39,737 bases of DNA from an uncultured Collinsella sp. (GCA_900762355.1 CAAFGE010000046.1:1-39737); one strand, 5' to 3'; positions 15,410 to 24,266 are shown, counted from the stretch's first letter. The notes: generated by a model not told the origin, from the letters alone. Made by a program: numbers and translations.

Positions 15410-16168
15410 CTACTCGCCGCTGGACGCGACCGTCTGGCCTTCGACGCCGCTAAAACCAAACAGCATGTCGAGCGTCTGAATGTACCACGGCGCGTCCTTG
15501 CCGACTTCCTCAATCTCCTTGGCCACTTCGCTGGCCTTCTTGGCGTTTGAGGACTTTTTGCTCGACGACGAATCCGAATCCTCGTCCAGACCCTGTACTT
15601 CAATCCTCTTTTCGCCGGGCATCACCATGCCCAGTTCCCGTGCCCGATCCTTAATGCCCTCTTCCGAGAGCCACTTGTCAGTGTCTTTTTTCATCTCATC
15701 TCTGTATTGCTCGCGAATCTCGACCTGCTTGGCCAAGATGTCGTTCGAGCGTTTTGCAACGTACAGGTCGCGCACGGGGAAATACAGGCTCACGAGCGCC
15801 AGAGTCACCACGATACCGATAAACAGCGGACGCAGAGAGCCATGCGTAAAGTCATAGATTGCCTTGACCACCGCGTTGTCGTTGGCGTAGTGCATAAAGT
15901 CCGAGCCCGAAAGACGGTTCGAGGGCCTGCTCGACCTATCGTGCGTTTGAGCCGACGAGCGCTGAGCATGCGACGAACGTGCCGGGCGCACTGGGCCATC
16001 TGTCGAAGTATTCACTTGAGCATTGGGGCGCGAGGTACTTGTCGGGCGTTGCATGGAGCGGTCGGCGCCGGCGTAGGCGGACCCACCGAGCTGCACCGTG
16101 CGCGCACGGCGAGGCGACGGCTCACGCGAACCGGCGGAATAGTACCTGTTGTCGTAAATCTGATCCAT
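15410..16168 (-). CDS. FtsB/DivIC septum formation initiator
   Basis: 252-residue cell-division protein. A long basic, Ser/Arg/Pro-rich cytoplasmic tail (1-105) precedes one membrane span (112-131). A coiled coil follows (135-165), and then GIKDRARELGMVMPGEKRIE (171-190), the family's signature segment. The C-terminal part is acidic then Lys-rich and low complexity. FtsB/DivIC bridges FtsL and FtsQ-type proteins at the septum. The ATG at 16168 is preferred over an upstream in-frame start because the latter would cross the eno terminator. Its place between eno and ppx is the conserved actinobacterial arrangement. Confidence 0.85.
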   Translation of the reverse strand: MDQIYDNRYYSAGSREPSPRRARTVQLGGSAYAGADRSMQRPTSTSRPNAQVNTSTDGPVRPARSSHAQRSSAQTHDRSSRPSNRLSGSDFMHYANDNAVVKAIYDFTHGSLRPLFIGIVVTLALVSLYFPVRDLYVAKRSNDILAKQVEIREQYRDEMKKDTDKWLSEEGIKDRARELGMVMPGEKRIEVQGLDEDSDSSSSKKSSNAKKASEVAKEIEEVGKDAPWYIQTLDMLFGFSGVEGQTVASSGE

Positions 16169-16259
16169 GTGCGCCTTGTGCGGTTGAGGTTTGTTTGCGC
16201 TAAGTATTCTAGTTATAGCACGAGCGCGCGCACCGCCTTCGCCAGCCTTTGCTCGACAT

Positions 16260-16291
16260 AAAAAAGGCGCTGAGCCGTATGGCCCAGCGCC
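16260..16291 (-). terminator. Terminator of eno
   Basis: On the minus strand GGCGCTG and CAGCGCC pair around an inner GCC/GGC stem, followed by six T. It lies 73 bases after the eno stop and separates eno from the ftsB-like gene. Confidence 0.85.
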
Positions 16292-16363
16292 CATAGCGCT
16301 TTGCGGCATCCAGCCAAGGCGAGGCGGAACCGAGTCAGCCTCCCCCTCGCCAAATTCGCCCGT

Positions 16364-17653
16364 TTAGCGAATGTTGTAGAACGCGGCCTTGCCGGCGTAG
16401 CGCGCGCTGCCCTTAAGCTCGTCCTCGATGCGGATGAGCTGGTTGTACTTGGCGATACGGTCGCTGCGGCACGGGGCGCCCGACTTGATCTGGCCGGCGT
16501 TGACGCCCACGACCAGGTCGGCGATCGTGGAGTCCTCGGTCTCGCCGGAGCGGTGGCTCACGATGCAAGCGTAACCGGCCTCCTTGGCGGTCTCGATGGC
16601 CTCGAGCGACTCGGTGAGCGTGCCGATCTGGTTGACCTTGACCAGGATCGCGTTGGCGGCACCCAGCTCGATGCCCTTCTTGAGGCGCTCGGTGTTGGTG
16701 ACGAACAGGTCGTCGCCCACCAGCTGCACCTTGTTGCCAATGCGACGGGTGAGCTCGACCCAGCCGTCCCAGTCCTCCTCGGCCATGCCGTCCTCGATGG
16801 AGATGATGGGATAGGTGTCGACGAGCTTCTCCCAGTAATCGACCATCTGGGCACTCGTGTACTCCACGCCCTCGCCCTTGAGCTCATACATACCGGTCTC
16901 GGCGTTGTAGAACTCGGTGGACGCCGGGTCCATGGCGTACATGAAGTCGACGCCGGGCTTAAAGCCAGCCTTCTCGACGGCCTTGGTGATGTACTCGAAC
17001 GGCTCGGCGTTGGTCTTAAGGTTGGGGGCAAAGCCGCCCTCGTCGCCCACGCCGCCGCCCAGGCCGGCCTCGTGCAGCACGCCCTTGAGGGTGTGGTAGA
17101 CCTCGGCACACCAACGCAGGCCCTCGGCAAAGCTCGGGGCGCCCACCGGCATGATCATGAACTCCTGGAAGTCGACGTTGTTGTCGGCATGCACGCCGCC
17201 GTTGAGGATATTCATCATAGGTGTGGGCAGCAGGTGGGCGTTGACGCCACCCAGGTACTGGTACAGCGACAGGCCCGCCGACTCGGCAGCGGCGCGGGCA
17301 ACGGCCAGCGACACGCCCAGGATGGCGTTGGCACCGAGCTTGGTCTTGTTGGGGGTACCGTCCGCGGCAATCAGCGCGGCATCGACGGCGCGCTGGTCGA
17401 AGGCGTCGAGACCCACGACGGCGTTAGCGCACTCGTTGTTGACGTGCTCGACGGCCTGCGAAACGCCCTTGCCCAGGTAGCGACCTTTGTCGCCGTCGCG
17501 CAGCTCGCAGGCCTCAAAGGCGCCGGTCGAAGCACCCGAAGGCACCATTGCGCGGCCAAAGCTGCCGTCCTCGAGCACGACCTCGACCTCGACGGTGGGG
17601 TTGCCGCGGCTGTCGAGCACCTCGCGACCGTAGACGTCCAAAATATCGCTCAT
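16364..17653 (-). CDS. eno: Enolase (phosphopyruvate hydratase)
   Basis: 429 residues, the usual bacterial length. It converts 2-phosphoglycerate to phosphoenolpyruvate, supplying the PEP also used by the PTS genes in this window. Visible hallmarks are VYGREVLDSRGNPTVEVEV at the N terminus, the PSGASTGAFEACELRD loop, the GDEGGFAPNL acid/base region, metal site SIEDGMAEEDWDGW, and VKVNQIGTLTES followed by SHRSGETEDS. GGGAG precedes the ATG. Codon use is strongly biased to C/G third bases, as expected for a highly expressed gene. Confidence 0.98.
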   Translation of the reverse strand: MSDILDVYGREVLDSRGNPTVEVEVVLEDGSFGRAMVPSGASTGAFEACELRDGDKGRYLGKGVSQAVEHVNNECANAVVGLDAFDQRAVDAALIAADGTPNKTKLGANAILGVSLAVARAAAESAGLSLYQYLGGVNAHLLPTPMMNILNGGVHADNNVDFQEFMIMPVGAPSFAEGLRWCAEVYHTLKGVLHEAGLGGGVGDEGGFAPNLKTNAEPFEYITKAVEKAGFKPGVDFMYAMDPASTEFYNAETGMYELKGEGVEYTSAQMVDYWEKLVDTYPIISIEDGMAEEDWDGWVELTRRIGNKVQLVGDDLFVTNTERLKKGIELGAANAILVKVNQIGTLTESLEAIETAKEAGYACIVSHRSGETEDSTIADLVVGVNAGQIKSGAPCRSDRIAKYNQLIRIEDELKGSARYAGKAAFYNIR

Positions 17654-17727
17654 GTTGTCTCCCTCTCACTTGGAAACGGGCTGAATGCTTGGCGACCGGC
17701 TGACCGTGCACCGTCGGTGCGCCTCCG

Positions 17728-17772
17728 TAAGTTAGCCATGTCGCACTTTTTGCATTATGCCCTAAGTTAGCC
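17728..17772 (-). promoter_or_regulatory. Tandem TAAGTTAGCC repeats in the eno upstream region
   Basis: TAAGTTAGCC occurs at 17728-17737 and 17763-17772, 35 bases apart (minus strand GGCTAACTTA). They lie 75-120 bases before the eno start and may be regulator sites or part of tandem promoters. Confidence 0.35.
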
Positions 17773-17802
17773 GAGGGATACACTTGATTTTCGAAAAATT
17801 TA

Positions 17803-17839
17803 GCGGGAACGATGAGGCGTGTCAGCCCGTCGTTCCCGC
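17803..17839 (-). terminator. Terminator of the mazG operon
   Basis: GCGGGAACGA and TCGTTCCCGC form a perfect 10-bp stem, followed on the minus strand by TAAATTTTT. The left base of the hairpin is four bases past the mazG stop. Confidence 0.8.
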
Positions 17840-17843
17840 AGCC

Positions 17844-18704
17844 TTACTCCTCCGCCTTTGCGGCATCCCACAGGTCGTTGAGGCCGTGGGTCGAAAGCTC
17901 GGCAAGATCCACGTGAGCACCGGCCGCCATCTGCTCCATCGCGGCCCAGCGACGGCGGAACTTGGCCGTGCTCGCGCGCAGGGCGCTCTCGGCGTCAATC
18001 CCCTCTTTGCGCGCAACGTTGACTAGGGCAAAGAGCAGGTCGCCAAATTCCATCTCGCGCTCGGGCGAGCCGGGCGCCTCGGCCTCAAACTCGGCACGCT
18101 CCTCGGCGACCTCGTCCCACACATCCTGGACCGTCTCCCACTCAAAGCCCACGGCCGCCGCCTTGCGCGACACCTTCTGAGCTTGCATCAGCGCCGGCAG
18201 GTGCGTGGGCACGCCGTCGAGCAGGCCTTCGGGCGCAGCCTCGCCCGCCGCCACAGCCTTGTCCTTGGCAGCCTTCTCGGCAAGCTTGACCTCGTCCCAA
18301 ATCTTGAGCACCTCGTCGGGGTTGTCGGCATCCGCATCGCCAAACACGTGCGGGTGGCGGCGAATGAGCTTGGCGTCGATATCGCGCGCCACGTCGGCCA
18401 GCGTAAACTCGCCGGCGTCCGCCGCAATCTGCGCATGCAGAACCACCTGCATGAGTACGTCGCCTAGCTCCTCGCGAAGGTGTGCCGCGTCGTCGGCCTC
18501 GATGCAGTCGAGCGCCTCATAGGCCTCCTCGATCATGTTCTTGCCGATGCTCTGATGCGTCTGTTCGCGGTCCCACGGGCAACCATCGGGCTGACGCAGA
18601 CGCCAGATGGTCTGCACCAGATGCTGCAGCTCGGCCGACGCGTCGACCAGCGTGGACAAATCGCGCGAGCCCTCGGCATTTTGCTGAGCCATATGCTCGG
18701 CCAT
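17844..18704 (-). CDS. mazG: MazG nucleoside triphosphate pyrophosphohydrolase
   Basis: 286-residue all-alpha NTP pyrophosphatase that clears non-canonical or excess nucleotides. The N-terminal MazG core has RQPDGCPWDREQTHQSI, EEAYEALDCI and LREELGDVLMQVVLHA, giving the EExxE-type metal site. The C-terminal half repeats the fold with GFEWETVQDVWDEVAEE and EFGDLLFALVNVAR. The ATG at 18704 follows the phosphodiesterase stop by two bases, with GGAGGAGG upstream, so the two are translationally coupled. Confidence 0.93.
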   Translation of the reverse strand: MAEHMAQQNAEGSRDLSTLVDASAELQHLVQTIWRLRQPDGCPWDREQTHQSIGKNMIEEAYEALDCIEADDAAHLREELGDVLMQVVLHAQIAADAGEFTLADVARDIDAKLIRRHPHVFGDADADNPDEVLKIWDEVKLAEKAAKDKAVAAGEAAPEGLLDGVPTHLPALMQAQKVSRKAAAVGFEWETVQDVWDEVAEERAEFEAEAPGSPEREMEFGDLLFALVNVARKEGIDAESALRASTAKFRRRWAAMEQMAAGAHVDLAELSTHGLNDLWDAAKAEE

Positions 18705-18706
18705 GG

Positions 18707-19255
18707 TTACTCCTCCTCCAGGATCACGTGACGGAACGCGCCGCCCTCGTAGATGCCGTAGCTGTGCGCACCGTCCTTGGGAATGCTCACGCTGCCGGGG
18801 TTGAAGAGCCACAGGCCCGGGTGCGCGGCGCTTGCCTCGTTAACCTTGATGTGCGTGTGGCCGTAGACGAGCGCGGAGCCCTCGGGCAGCGCGGGCGCGT
18901 GGTCGACGCTGTTGTGCATGCCGGCGCCAAAGACGTGGCCGTGCGTCAGGAACAGCTCGCGACCGGTCTCGTCGAACAGCGTGGCGTAGTCCGCCATGAC
19001 GGGAAAGTCGAGCACCATCTGGTCGACCTCGGCGTCGCAGTTGCCGCGCACCGCGATGATGCGGTCGGCCAGTGCGTTGAGCAGCGGGATTACGCGCTTG
19101 GGGGCGTAATCGCGCGGCAGGTCGTTGCGCGGACCGTGGTAGAGCAGGTCGCCCAGCAGGACGATGCGGTCGGGCTGCTCGGACTCGATGGCGGCGCAAA
19201 GGCGCTCGGTCCAATATGCCGAGCCGTGGATGTCGGAGGCGATGAGGTATTTCAT
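18707..19255 (-). CDS. yfcE: YfcE-type phosphodiesterase
   Basis: 182-residue metallophosphoesterase of the YfcE/MJ0936 group. Motifs in order are SDIHG (8-12), LLGDLLYHGPRN, VRGNCDAEVD, LTHGHVFGAG and YGHTHIKV, then NPGSVSIPKDG, typical for YfcE. AAAGGA lies upstream of the ATG. It is cotranscribed with mazG, another enzyme of nucleotide-phosphate hydrolysis. The physiological substrate of YfcE proteins is not settled. Confidence 0.88.
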   Translation of the reverse strand: MKYLIASDIHGSAYWTERLCAAIESEQPDRIVLLGDLLYHGPRNDLPRDYAPKRVIPLLNALADRIIAVRGNCDAEVDQMVLDFPVMADYATLFDETGRELFLTHGHVFGAGMHNSVDHAPALPEGSALVYGHTHIKVNEASAAHPGLWLFNPGSVSIPKDGAHSYGIYEGGAFRHVILEEE

Positions 19256-19313
19256 GGGGAGGTCCTTTCGGGGTGGGGTTGATGTGGCCGAGCGCGAGAT
19301 GTCGCCGGCCGTG

Positions 19314-19799
19314 TTACTCGAATCGCAGCGCCGCGCTCTGAGCCGCCTGCATCACGCGCTGGAGCGGCACGTTGTGCTCGCGGGCAAGACGGGCGCAGTC
19401 CTCGTACTCGGGCGCTGCACGCTCGCTGCCGTCGGGCAGGGTGGCCACTTTAACGGACACCTCGCCCCAAGGCGTCGTTACCTGCTCGAATCGGCGTGGC
19501 AGGCAAACGCGTTCCATCACCTGGCGACGAATGCCGTTGGTCGTGGTCTCCAAAAAGATAATCGTCTGCAGGCGCTCGATATCCTCGTGGGCGCAGATTA
19601 CCTGCAGCTGCCAGCCGGGGCGGCCTTTTTTGCAATAGAGGGGCAGCCAATGCACCTCGCGCGCGCCGGCCTCGCGCAGGCGGTCGGCGGCATAGGCGAG
19701 CACCTCGGGCGATGCGTCGTCGATGTCGCATTCCAGCTTGACGATGGTTTCGGGCGCATCGGTCTCGCGGGACAGCGGAGATGTACTTCCACGTTGCAT
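19314..19799 (-). CDS. Stand-alone LarC C-terminal (LarC2-like) protein
   Basis: 161-residue protein matching the C-terminal part of LarC, the nickel-insertion protein that completes the pincer cofactor of lactate racemase. Seen are VKLECDIDDASPEVLAYAAD, ARDVHW-like AREVHWLPLYCKKGRPGWQL, ETTTNGIRRQVMERVCLPR and a PEYEDCARLAREHNVPL ending, all in family order. In Lactobacillus LarC is split into C1 and C2 by ribosomal frameshifting. Here there is no C1 part upstream in any frame I examined, and AAAGGAG sits at the right distance for independent initiation at 19799. It may work with a LarC1 encoded elsewhere or act on another nickel enzyme. Lar neighbours are absent. Confidence 0.75.
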   Translation of the reverse strand: MQRGSTSPLSRETDAPETIVKLECDIDDASPEVLAYAADRLREAGAREVHWLPLYCKKGRPGWQLQVICAHEDIERLQTIIFLETTTNGIRRQVMERVCLPRRFEQVTTPWGEVSVKVATLPDGSERAAPEYEDCARLAREHNVPLQRVMQAAQSAALRFE

Positions 19800-19933
19800 A
19801 CGGTCCGGCTCCTTTCCGCACGGGCTCGTTTTATTCACCCAAACGCTAGCACATAGCGGGCGGCGCAAGTGTGGCGGCGCGCGATGAGCGCGATTTTCCT
19901 TGTCCGCAAGAAATCGACGCTCCACCGCCCCAT

Positions 19934-20003
19934 CCAAACATGTACACCAGCCTCCAAACATGTCATTTTTTGCAGCTTTTGGAGGCTGATGTACATGATT
20001 TGG
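19934..20003. repeat. Long imperfect inverted repeat with internal direct repeats
   Basis: The arm at 19934-19958 pairs with 19977-20003 with one mismatch and extra bases. The core is AGCCTCCAAA against TTTGGAGGCT, and the outer part is CATGTACA against TGTACATG. CCAAACATGT occurs twice as a direct repeat 20 bases apart (19934-19943 and 19954-19963). The element lies between the LarC2-like and cydDC genes, transcribed apart, and could be an operator array or a mobile hairpin element. I see nothing else in 19800-20164. Confidence 0.5.
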
Positions 20004-20164
20004 AGTAGAGCCGCACCCATGTGGGTCCGTGACCGTGGGCAATGCGCTTCAAAGTTCGCCATGCACAACAATTTTGAACATTTTACGCAGTTCATCGGCT
20101 AAAAAATTACCATCAGGAAACTCATCCCGTCGCAAGTGCTACCCTAGTTGCATTTGGCTAACTA

Positions 20165-20197
20165 AGCGACTGCCGAGCAGCCCGCGCGGCAGTCGCT
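20165..20197 (+). repeat. Hairpin in the cydDC leader
   Basis: AGCGACTGCCG (20165-20175) pairs perfectly with CGGCAGTCGCT (20187-20197), ending 17 bases before the ATG. There is no T-run, so it looks like an mRNA structure near the ribosome binding site rather than a terminator. Confidence 0.5.
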
Positions 20198-20214
20198 ACG
20201 GCATCGGAGGTTTC

Positions 20215-23200
20215 ATGTTCGAGAAGCGGCTCTTCTCTCTCGTCCCGCAGGCAACGCCCTACATTTTGGCCAGTGTTCTGTTTAAGTGGATCGCGCTGAT
20301 GGCAAACATCACGGTGATGTGGGTGCTCGCGCGCATCCTGGACGGCATCGTCACCGGTGGACTGCCCGCCGCGCTCGCCGTCGACGCGCTCACAAAAGCC
20401 ACCCTGCCGCTCGCCGCCGCCATCATCGTGCGTACCGCTGCCATCTATCTGGCGCAGCGCTCCGGCGACAAGGCCGCCTTCGAGGCCGTTCGCCGCGTGC
20501 GTTCGCTCGTCTACGACAAGCTCACCGCGCTGGGCCCGTCCTACACCGAGACCGTCCCCACCGCCGAGGCCGTACAGACCAGCGTCGAGGGCGCCACGCA
20601 ACTCCAGGTGTACTTTGGCGGCTACCTGCCGCAGCTCTTTTTTTCTGCCTTGGCACCCATCACGCTGTTCGTGCTGCTCGCAGGCCAAGCGGGACTTCCC
20701 GCCGCGCTGCTGCTCGCGTGCGTTCCGGTCATCCCCGTCTCCATCATGATGGTCATGCGCAACGCCAAAAAGATTGGTTCCGAGTACTGGGGCAGCTACG
20801 TCGACCTGGGCGGTATGTTCCTGGAGGCCGTCCAAGGCCTCACCACCCTTAAGGTGTACCAGGCCGATCGCGACTGGCACAAACGCATCAATGCCGAGTC
20901 CGAGCGCTTTCGCGTGGCTACCGTGCGCCTGCTGGTAATGCAGCTGCGCTCCATCTGCGTAATGGACCTGGTCGTCTATATGGGCGCCGCGCTCGGTATT
21001 ATCGTGGCGGTGGTGCAGCTCGCCAGCGGCAAGGTCGGCTTTGAAGCCGCCTTCCTCATCGTCTTTTTGTCGCAGGAGTTCTTTTTGCCCATGCGACGCT
21101 TGGGTTCGCTGTTTCACACGGCCATGAACGGCATGGCGGCCTCACGCCGCATGTTTGGCATCCTGGATACACCCGAGCCCGAGCGCGGCGACGTTGAGCT
21201 TGACGGCCGCGGTGATATCGAGCTTTCCGACGTGAGCTATGCCTACGGCAACCGCACCGTGCTGGATCAAGCCCGCGCCACCATCGCACGCGGCTCACTT
21301 GTGGCACTCGTTGGCGAGAGCGGCGGCGGCAAGTCAACGCTCGCGGGCATTATCTCGGGCCGCAAGGAGGCCTACCGCGGCAGCGTGCGCATTGGCGGTG
21401 TTGAGTTGCGCGATGCCACGGCCGCCTCGCTCATGCGTGCCGTCACGCTGGTACCCACCAACGGTTACCTGTTTGCCGGTACCCTGCGCGACAACCTGCT
21501 GCTCGCCCAGCCCAACGCCACCGATACCGAGCTCTTGCGCGCGCTCGACCGCACGCGCGTGGCGGCCTTTGTGCAGGCCAACGGCGGGCTCGACATGGTG
21601 ATTAACGAGGGCGGCACCAACCTTTCGGGCGGTCAGCGCCAGCGCGTGTGCATGGCCCGCGCCCTGCTGCACGACTCCCCCATCTATGTGTTTGACGAGG
21701 CCACGAGCAACGTCGACGCCGCGAGCGAAGCCGCGATTGGCGAGGTCATCGCATCGCTTGTCGGCGAGCACACCGTGATCGTGGTGGCGCATCGCCTGTC
21801 AACGATTGTGAACGCCGACCAGATTCTGGTGCTGAAGCGCGGTCGCATTGCCGAGCGCGGCACCCATGACGAGCTCCTGTCGGACGCGGGCGTCTATGCA
21901 CGCATGTGGAATAGCCAGAAACAGCTCTCGGCATATGCATATGCCGACGATGAGGGCGCTGAAGATATGAGCGCGAACGCCGAGGATGCGGTTGAGAATG
22001 CCGACGATGCCGGCACGGCTGTCGGAGCGTCTCCCACCGCGGTATCGGCTGCCAAGCCCGCCCGTCGCTCGGCACCGTCCATCATGTGGCGCATGATGGG
22101 ACTCGTGCGCCCGCTTGCCGGCTGGCTTGCTCTGGCCGTCGCGCTGGGCAGCATTGGCATGCTTACCGCCGCGTTTGTTCCGACGTTTGGCGCCTTTGGC
22201 CTTATGGCCGCCCTGGGCCACAACGCCCTGGGGTTTGGCCTTGTCGCGGCATGCGTGGCCTGCGCCGTCTGCGGCATCGCACGCGGGCCGCTCCATTACG
22301 GTGAGCAGCTCTGCAACCACTACATCGCGTTCCGCCTGCTCGCACACGTCCGCGACCTGGTCTTTGGCGCCCTGCGCCAGCTGGCTCCCGCCAAGCTCGA
22401 GGGCCGCGGCAAGGGCGAGCTCGTGAGCCTCGTCACCTCGGATATCGAGCTGCTCGAGGTGTTCTACGCACACACCATCTCGCCTATCGCCATCGCCTTG
22501 GTCTGCACCGTCGTATTCGAGGCCTTTTTGCTGGCTGTGAGCCCCGAGCTCGCAGGTATCGCACTGGCGAGCCACCTATGCCTGGGCGTGCTGCTGCCGC
22601 TGGTTTCGTCTAAGGCATGTGGCGCCGCCGGCCGACAGAGCCGCGAGGGCGCAGGCAAGCTGGGCGCCTATGTTCTCGATAGCTTGCGCGGAGCAGGCGA
22701 GACCATCCAATTTGCCGGCGGCAGCGATCGCAGCCACACGCTGAGCAAGCTAACCGATCAGGTCGGTGCCGTCGACGCCCGCCTCAAGCGTCGCCAAGCC
22801 GCGAGCGAGGCAGTGGCCGACGCGCTCATTCTTATCGCCAACCTGACGATGCTCGGGCGCGCGCTGCAGTTGGTGGCCGCAGGTGCGATCGATATGGCCG
22901 CTGCGTTTGTCGCCGTCTTTACCTTTGTTTCGTCTTTTGGATCGGTGATGGCCGTGAGCCGTCTGGGCGCCTCCCTGCAAGAGACGCTCGCCTCGGGCGC
23001 GCGCGTGCTCGACCTGCTCGACGAGCAACCTCAGTGTGCCGAAGTCACCAATGGCCAAGATGTCGACTTTGCCGGCGCGGCAGCCGAGCACGTGCGCTTT
23101 AGCTATGCGGGAGGACATGGCGCGAACTCTGCGGGCGATGCAGGCGCAGTAGCCGCCGGACTTATTCTCGACGACGTGACCTGCACTTTTGAACCCGGCA

Positions 23201-23766
23201 CCATGACCTGCATCACGGGACGTTCGGGATCGGGCAAGTCGACGCTGCTCAAGCTGCTCATGCGCTTTTGGGACCCCACCGACGGCACCATCGCGGTAAG
23301 CGATGTCGACGCCCGCCGTATCAACACGGCGAGCTTGCGCGACAACGAGGCTTACATGACGCAGGACACGCATCTGTTCTGCGGAACCGTACGCGAGAAC
23401 CTGCTGGTCGCACGCGCCGACGCCACCGACGCCGAGCTGCTCGATGCCTGCCGCTCCGCTTCGCTCACCGCCCTCATCGACCGCCTGCCGCAAGGCCTCG
23501 ACACACCGGTTGCCGAGCTGGGCGACTCGCTGTCGGGCGGTGAGCGCCAGCGCATCGGACTTGCACGCATCTTCCTCAACGACGCGCCTTTCATTTTGCT
23601 CGACGAGCCCACCAGCGCCCTCGACGCACTCAACGAGGCGTCCGTGATGAAGGCCGTCGACGAGCTCAAGCGCCGCGGCAAGACTATCGTGCTCGTCAGT
23701 CACCGCGACAGCACCTGCGCTTTTGCCGACTGCTCACTTTCGGTCGAACACGGGAGGCTGAGCTAA
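20215..23766 (+). CDS. cydDC: CydD-CydC fused ABC exporter
   Basis: 1183-residue single-chain heterodimeric transporter. CydDC exports thiols (glutathione, cysteine) and/or handles haem, and is needed to assemble cytochrome bd oxidase. The first half is CydD-like, with PQLFFSALAPI in the membrane domain, Walker A 367-375 (GESGGGKST), signature LSGGQ 470-474 and Walker B ending D494. A polar, Ala/Asp/Glu-rich linker of about 50 residues follows. The second half is CydC-like, with RLLAHVRDLVFGALRQLAPA, Walker A 1002-1010 (GRSGSGKST), LSGGE at 1106 and D1130 (FILLDEPTS). Both ATP sites look intact. The ATG at 20215 has GGAGG upstream; an in-frame start at 20029 crosses the leader hairpin and is rejected. 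Stop overlaps the next start as TAATG. Confidence 0.9.
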   Translation: MFEKRLFSLVPQATPYILASVLFKWIALMANITVMWVLARILDGIVTGGLPAALAVDALTKATLPLAAAIIVRTAAIYLAQRSGDKAAFEAVRRVRSLVYDKLTALGPSYTETVPTAEAVQTSVEGATQLQVYFGGYLPQLFFSALAPITLFVLLAGQAGLPAALLLACVPVIPVSIMMVMRNAKKIGSEYWGSYVDLGGMFLEAVQGLTTLKVYQADRDWHKRINAESERFRVATVRLLVMQLRSICVMDLVVYMGAALGIIVAVVQLASGKVGFEAAFLIVFLSQEFFLPMRRLGSLFHTAMNGMAASRRMFGILDTPEPERGDVELDGRGDIELSDVSYAYGNRTVLDQARATIARGSLVALVGESGGGKSTLAGIISGRKEAYRGSVRIGGVELRDATAASLMRAVTLVPTNGYLFAGTLRDNLLLAQPNATDTELLRALDRTRVAAFVQANGGLDMVINEGGTNLSGGQRQRVCMARALLHDSPIYVFDEATSNVDAASEAAIGEVIASLVGEHTVIVVAHRLSTIVNADQILVLKRGRIAERGTHDELLSDAGVYARMWNSQKQLSAYAYADDEGAEDMSANAEDAVENADDAGTAVGASPTAVSAAKPARRSAPSIMWRMMGLVRPLAGWLALAVALGSIGMLTAAFVPTFGAFGLMAALGHNALGFGLVAACVACAVCGIARGPLHYGEQLCNHYIAFRLLAHVRDLVFGALRQLAPAKLEGRGKGELVSLVTSDIELLEVFYAHTISPIAIALVCTVVFEAFLLAVSPELAGIALASHLCLGVLLPLVSSKACGAAGRQSREGAGKLGAYVLDSLRGAGETIQFAGGSDRSHTLSKLTDQVGAVDARLKRRQAASEAVADALILIANLTMLGRALQLVAAGAIDMAAAFVAVFTFVSSFGSVMAVSRLGASLQETLASGARVLDLLDEQPQCAEVTNGQDVDFAGAAAEHVRFSYAGGHGANSAGDAGAVAAGLILDDVTCTFEPGTMTCITGRSGSGKSTLLKLLMRFWDPTDGTIAVSDVDARRINTASLRDNEAYMTQDTHLFCGTVRENLLVARADATDAELLDACRSASLTALIDRLPQGLDTPVAELGDSLSGGERQRIGLARIFLNDAPFILLDEPTSALDALNEASVMKAVDELKRRGKTIVLVSHRDSTCAFADCSLSVEHGRLS

Positions 23767-24185
23767 TGGCGCGCCCGGTCGACACACCGGAGCTGGCACG
23801 CAAACGTGAGCGCGAGACCCAGATGGTGTCGCAGATGATTGCGCTGTGGTGTCGTGGGCATCATGGCGGCGGGCATGCGGTCGAACAGGCCGGCGACGAT
23901 GAGTCCGTGCGCGTGAAACTCGGCCTTCGGACCATTACGCTCTGCCCCGAATGCGCCGAGCTGCAGAAATACGCCATCGCGCGCATTGGGCACTGCCCGC
24001 ACATGGGCACCAAGACATTTTGCTCGGCATGTCCTTCGCATTGTTACCGGCCTGCCATGCGCGAGAAGATCCGCGAGGTCATGCGCTGGTCGGGACCGCG
24101 TATGATCAGCTATCGCCCCATCACCGCCGTGAGACACGCGATGGTAACGGTGCAGGTCAAACGTGCGGCGGCACGAAGCAAGTAG
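23766..24185 (+). CDS. ygbA: YgbA-type nitrosative stress protein
   Basis: 139-residue cysteine-rich protein of the nitrous-oxide-stimulated-promoter (YgbA_NO) family. The family layout is clear: KRERETQMVSQMIALWCRGHH, LCPECAELQKYAIARIGHCP, FCSACPSHCYRPAMREKIR and VMRWSGPRMISYRPI. Seven to eight Cys in CxxC-type pairs suggest binding of a metal or iron-sulphur cluster. In enterobacteria ygbA is induced by nitric oxide through NsrR and helps recovery from it. The start codon overlaps the cydDC stop, so translation is coupled; cytochrome bd is itself NO-tolerant, which fits the pairing. Confidence 0.9.
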   Translation: MARPVDTPELARKRERETQMVSQMIALWCRGHHGGGHAVEQAGDDESVRVKLGLRTITLCPECAELQKYAIARIGHCPHMGTKTFCSACPSHCYRPAMREKIREVMRWSGPRMISYRPITAVRHAMVTVQVKRAAARSK

Positions 24186-24266
24186 TCGCCGGCGCCGGCA
24201 CGCGCCGCACAGCCTTTCCAATCGATTTCGGCACCCCGCGCGCACGACGCGCTGAGGCTGCGCCAT

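Noticed and set aside
16301..17770. 489-codon plus-strand open frame opposite eno
   Set aside because: It is antisense to a certain enolase gene; long antisense frames arise from G/C-rich third positions. Its residues (Val, Leu, Gly, His, Asp rich) show no family.
20029..20214. N-terminal extension of CydDC
   Set aside because: It would translate through the leader hairpin; a good ribosome binding site and the family start fit 20215.
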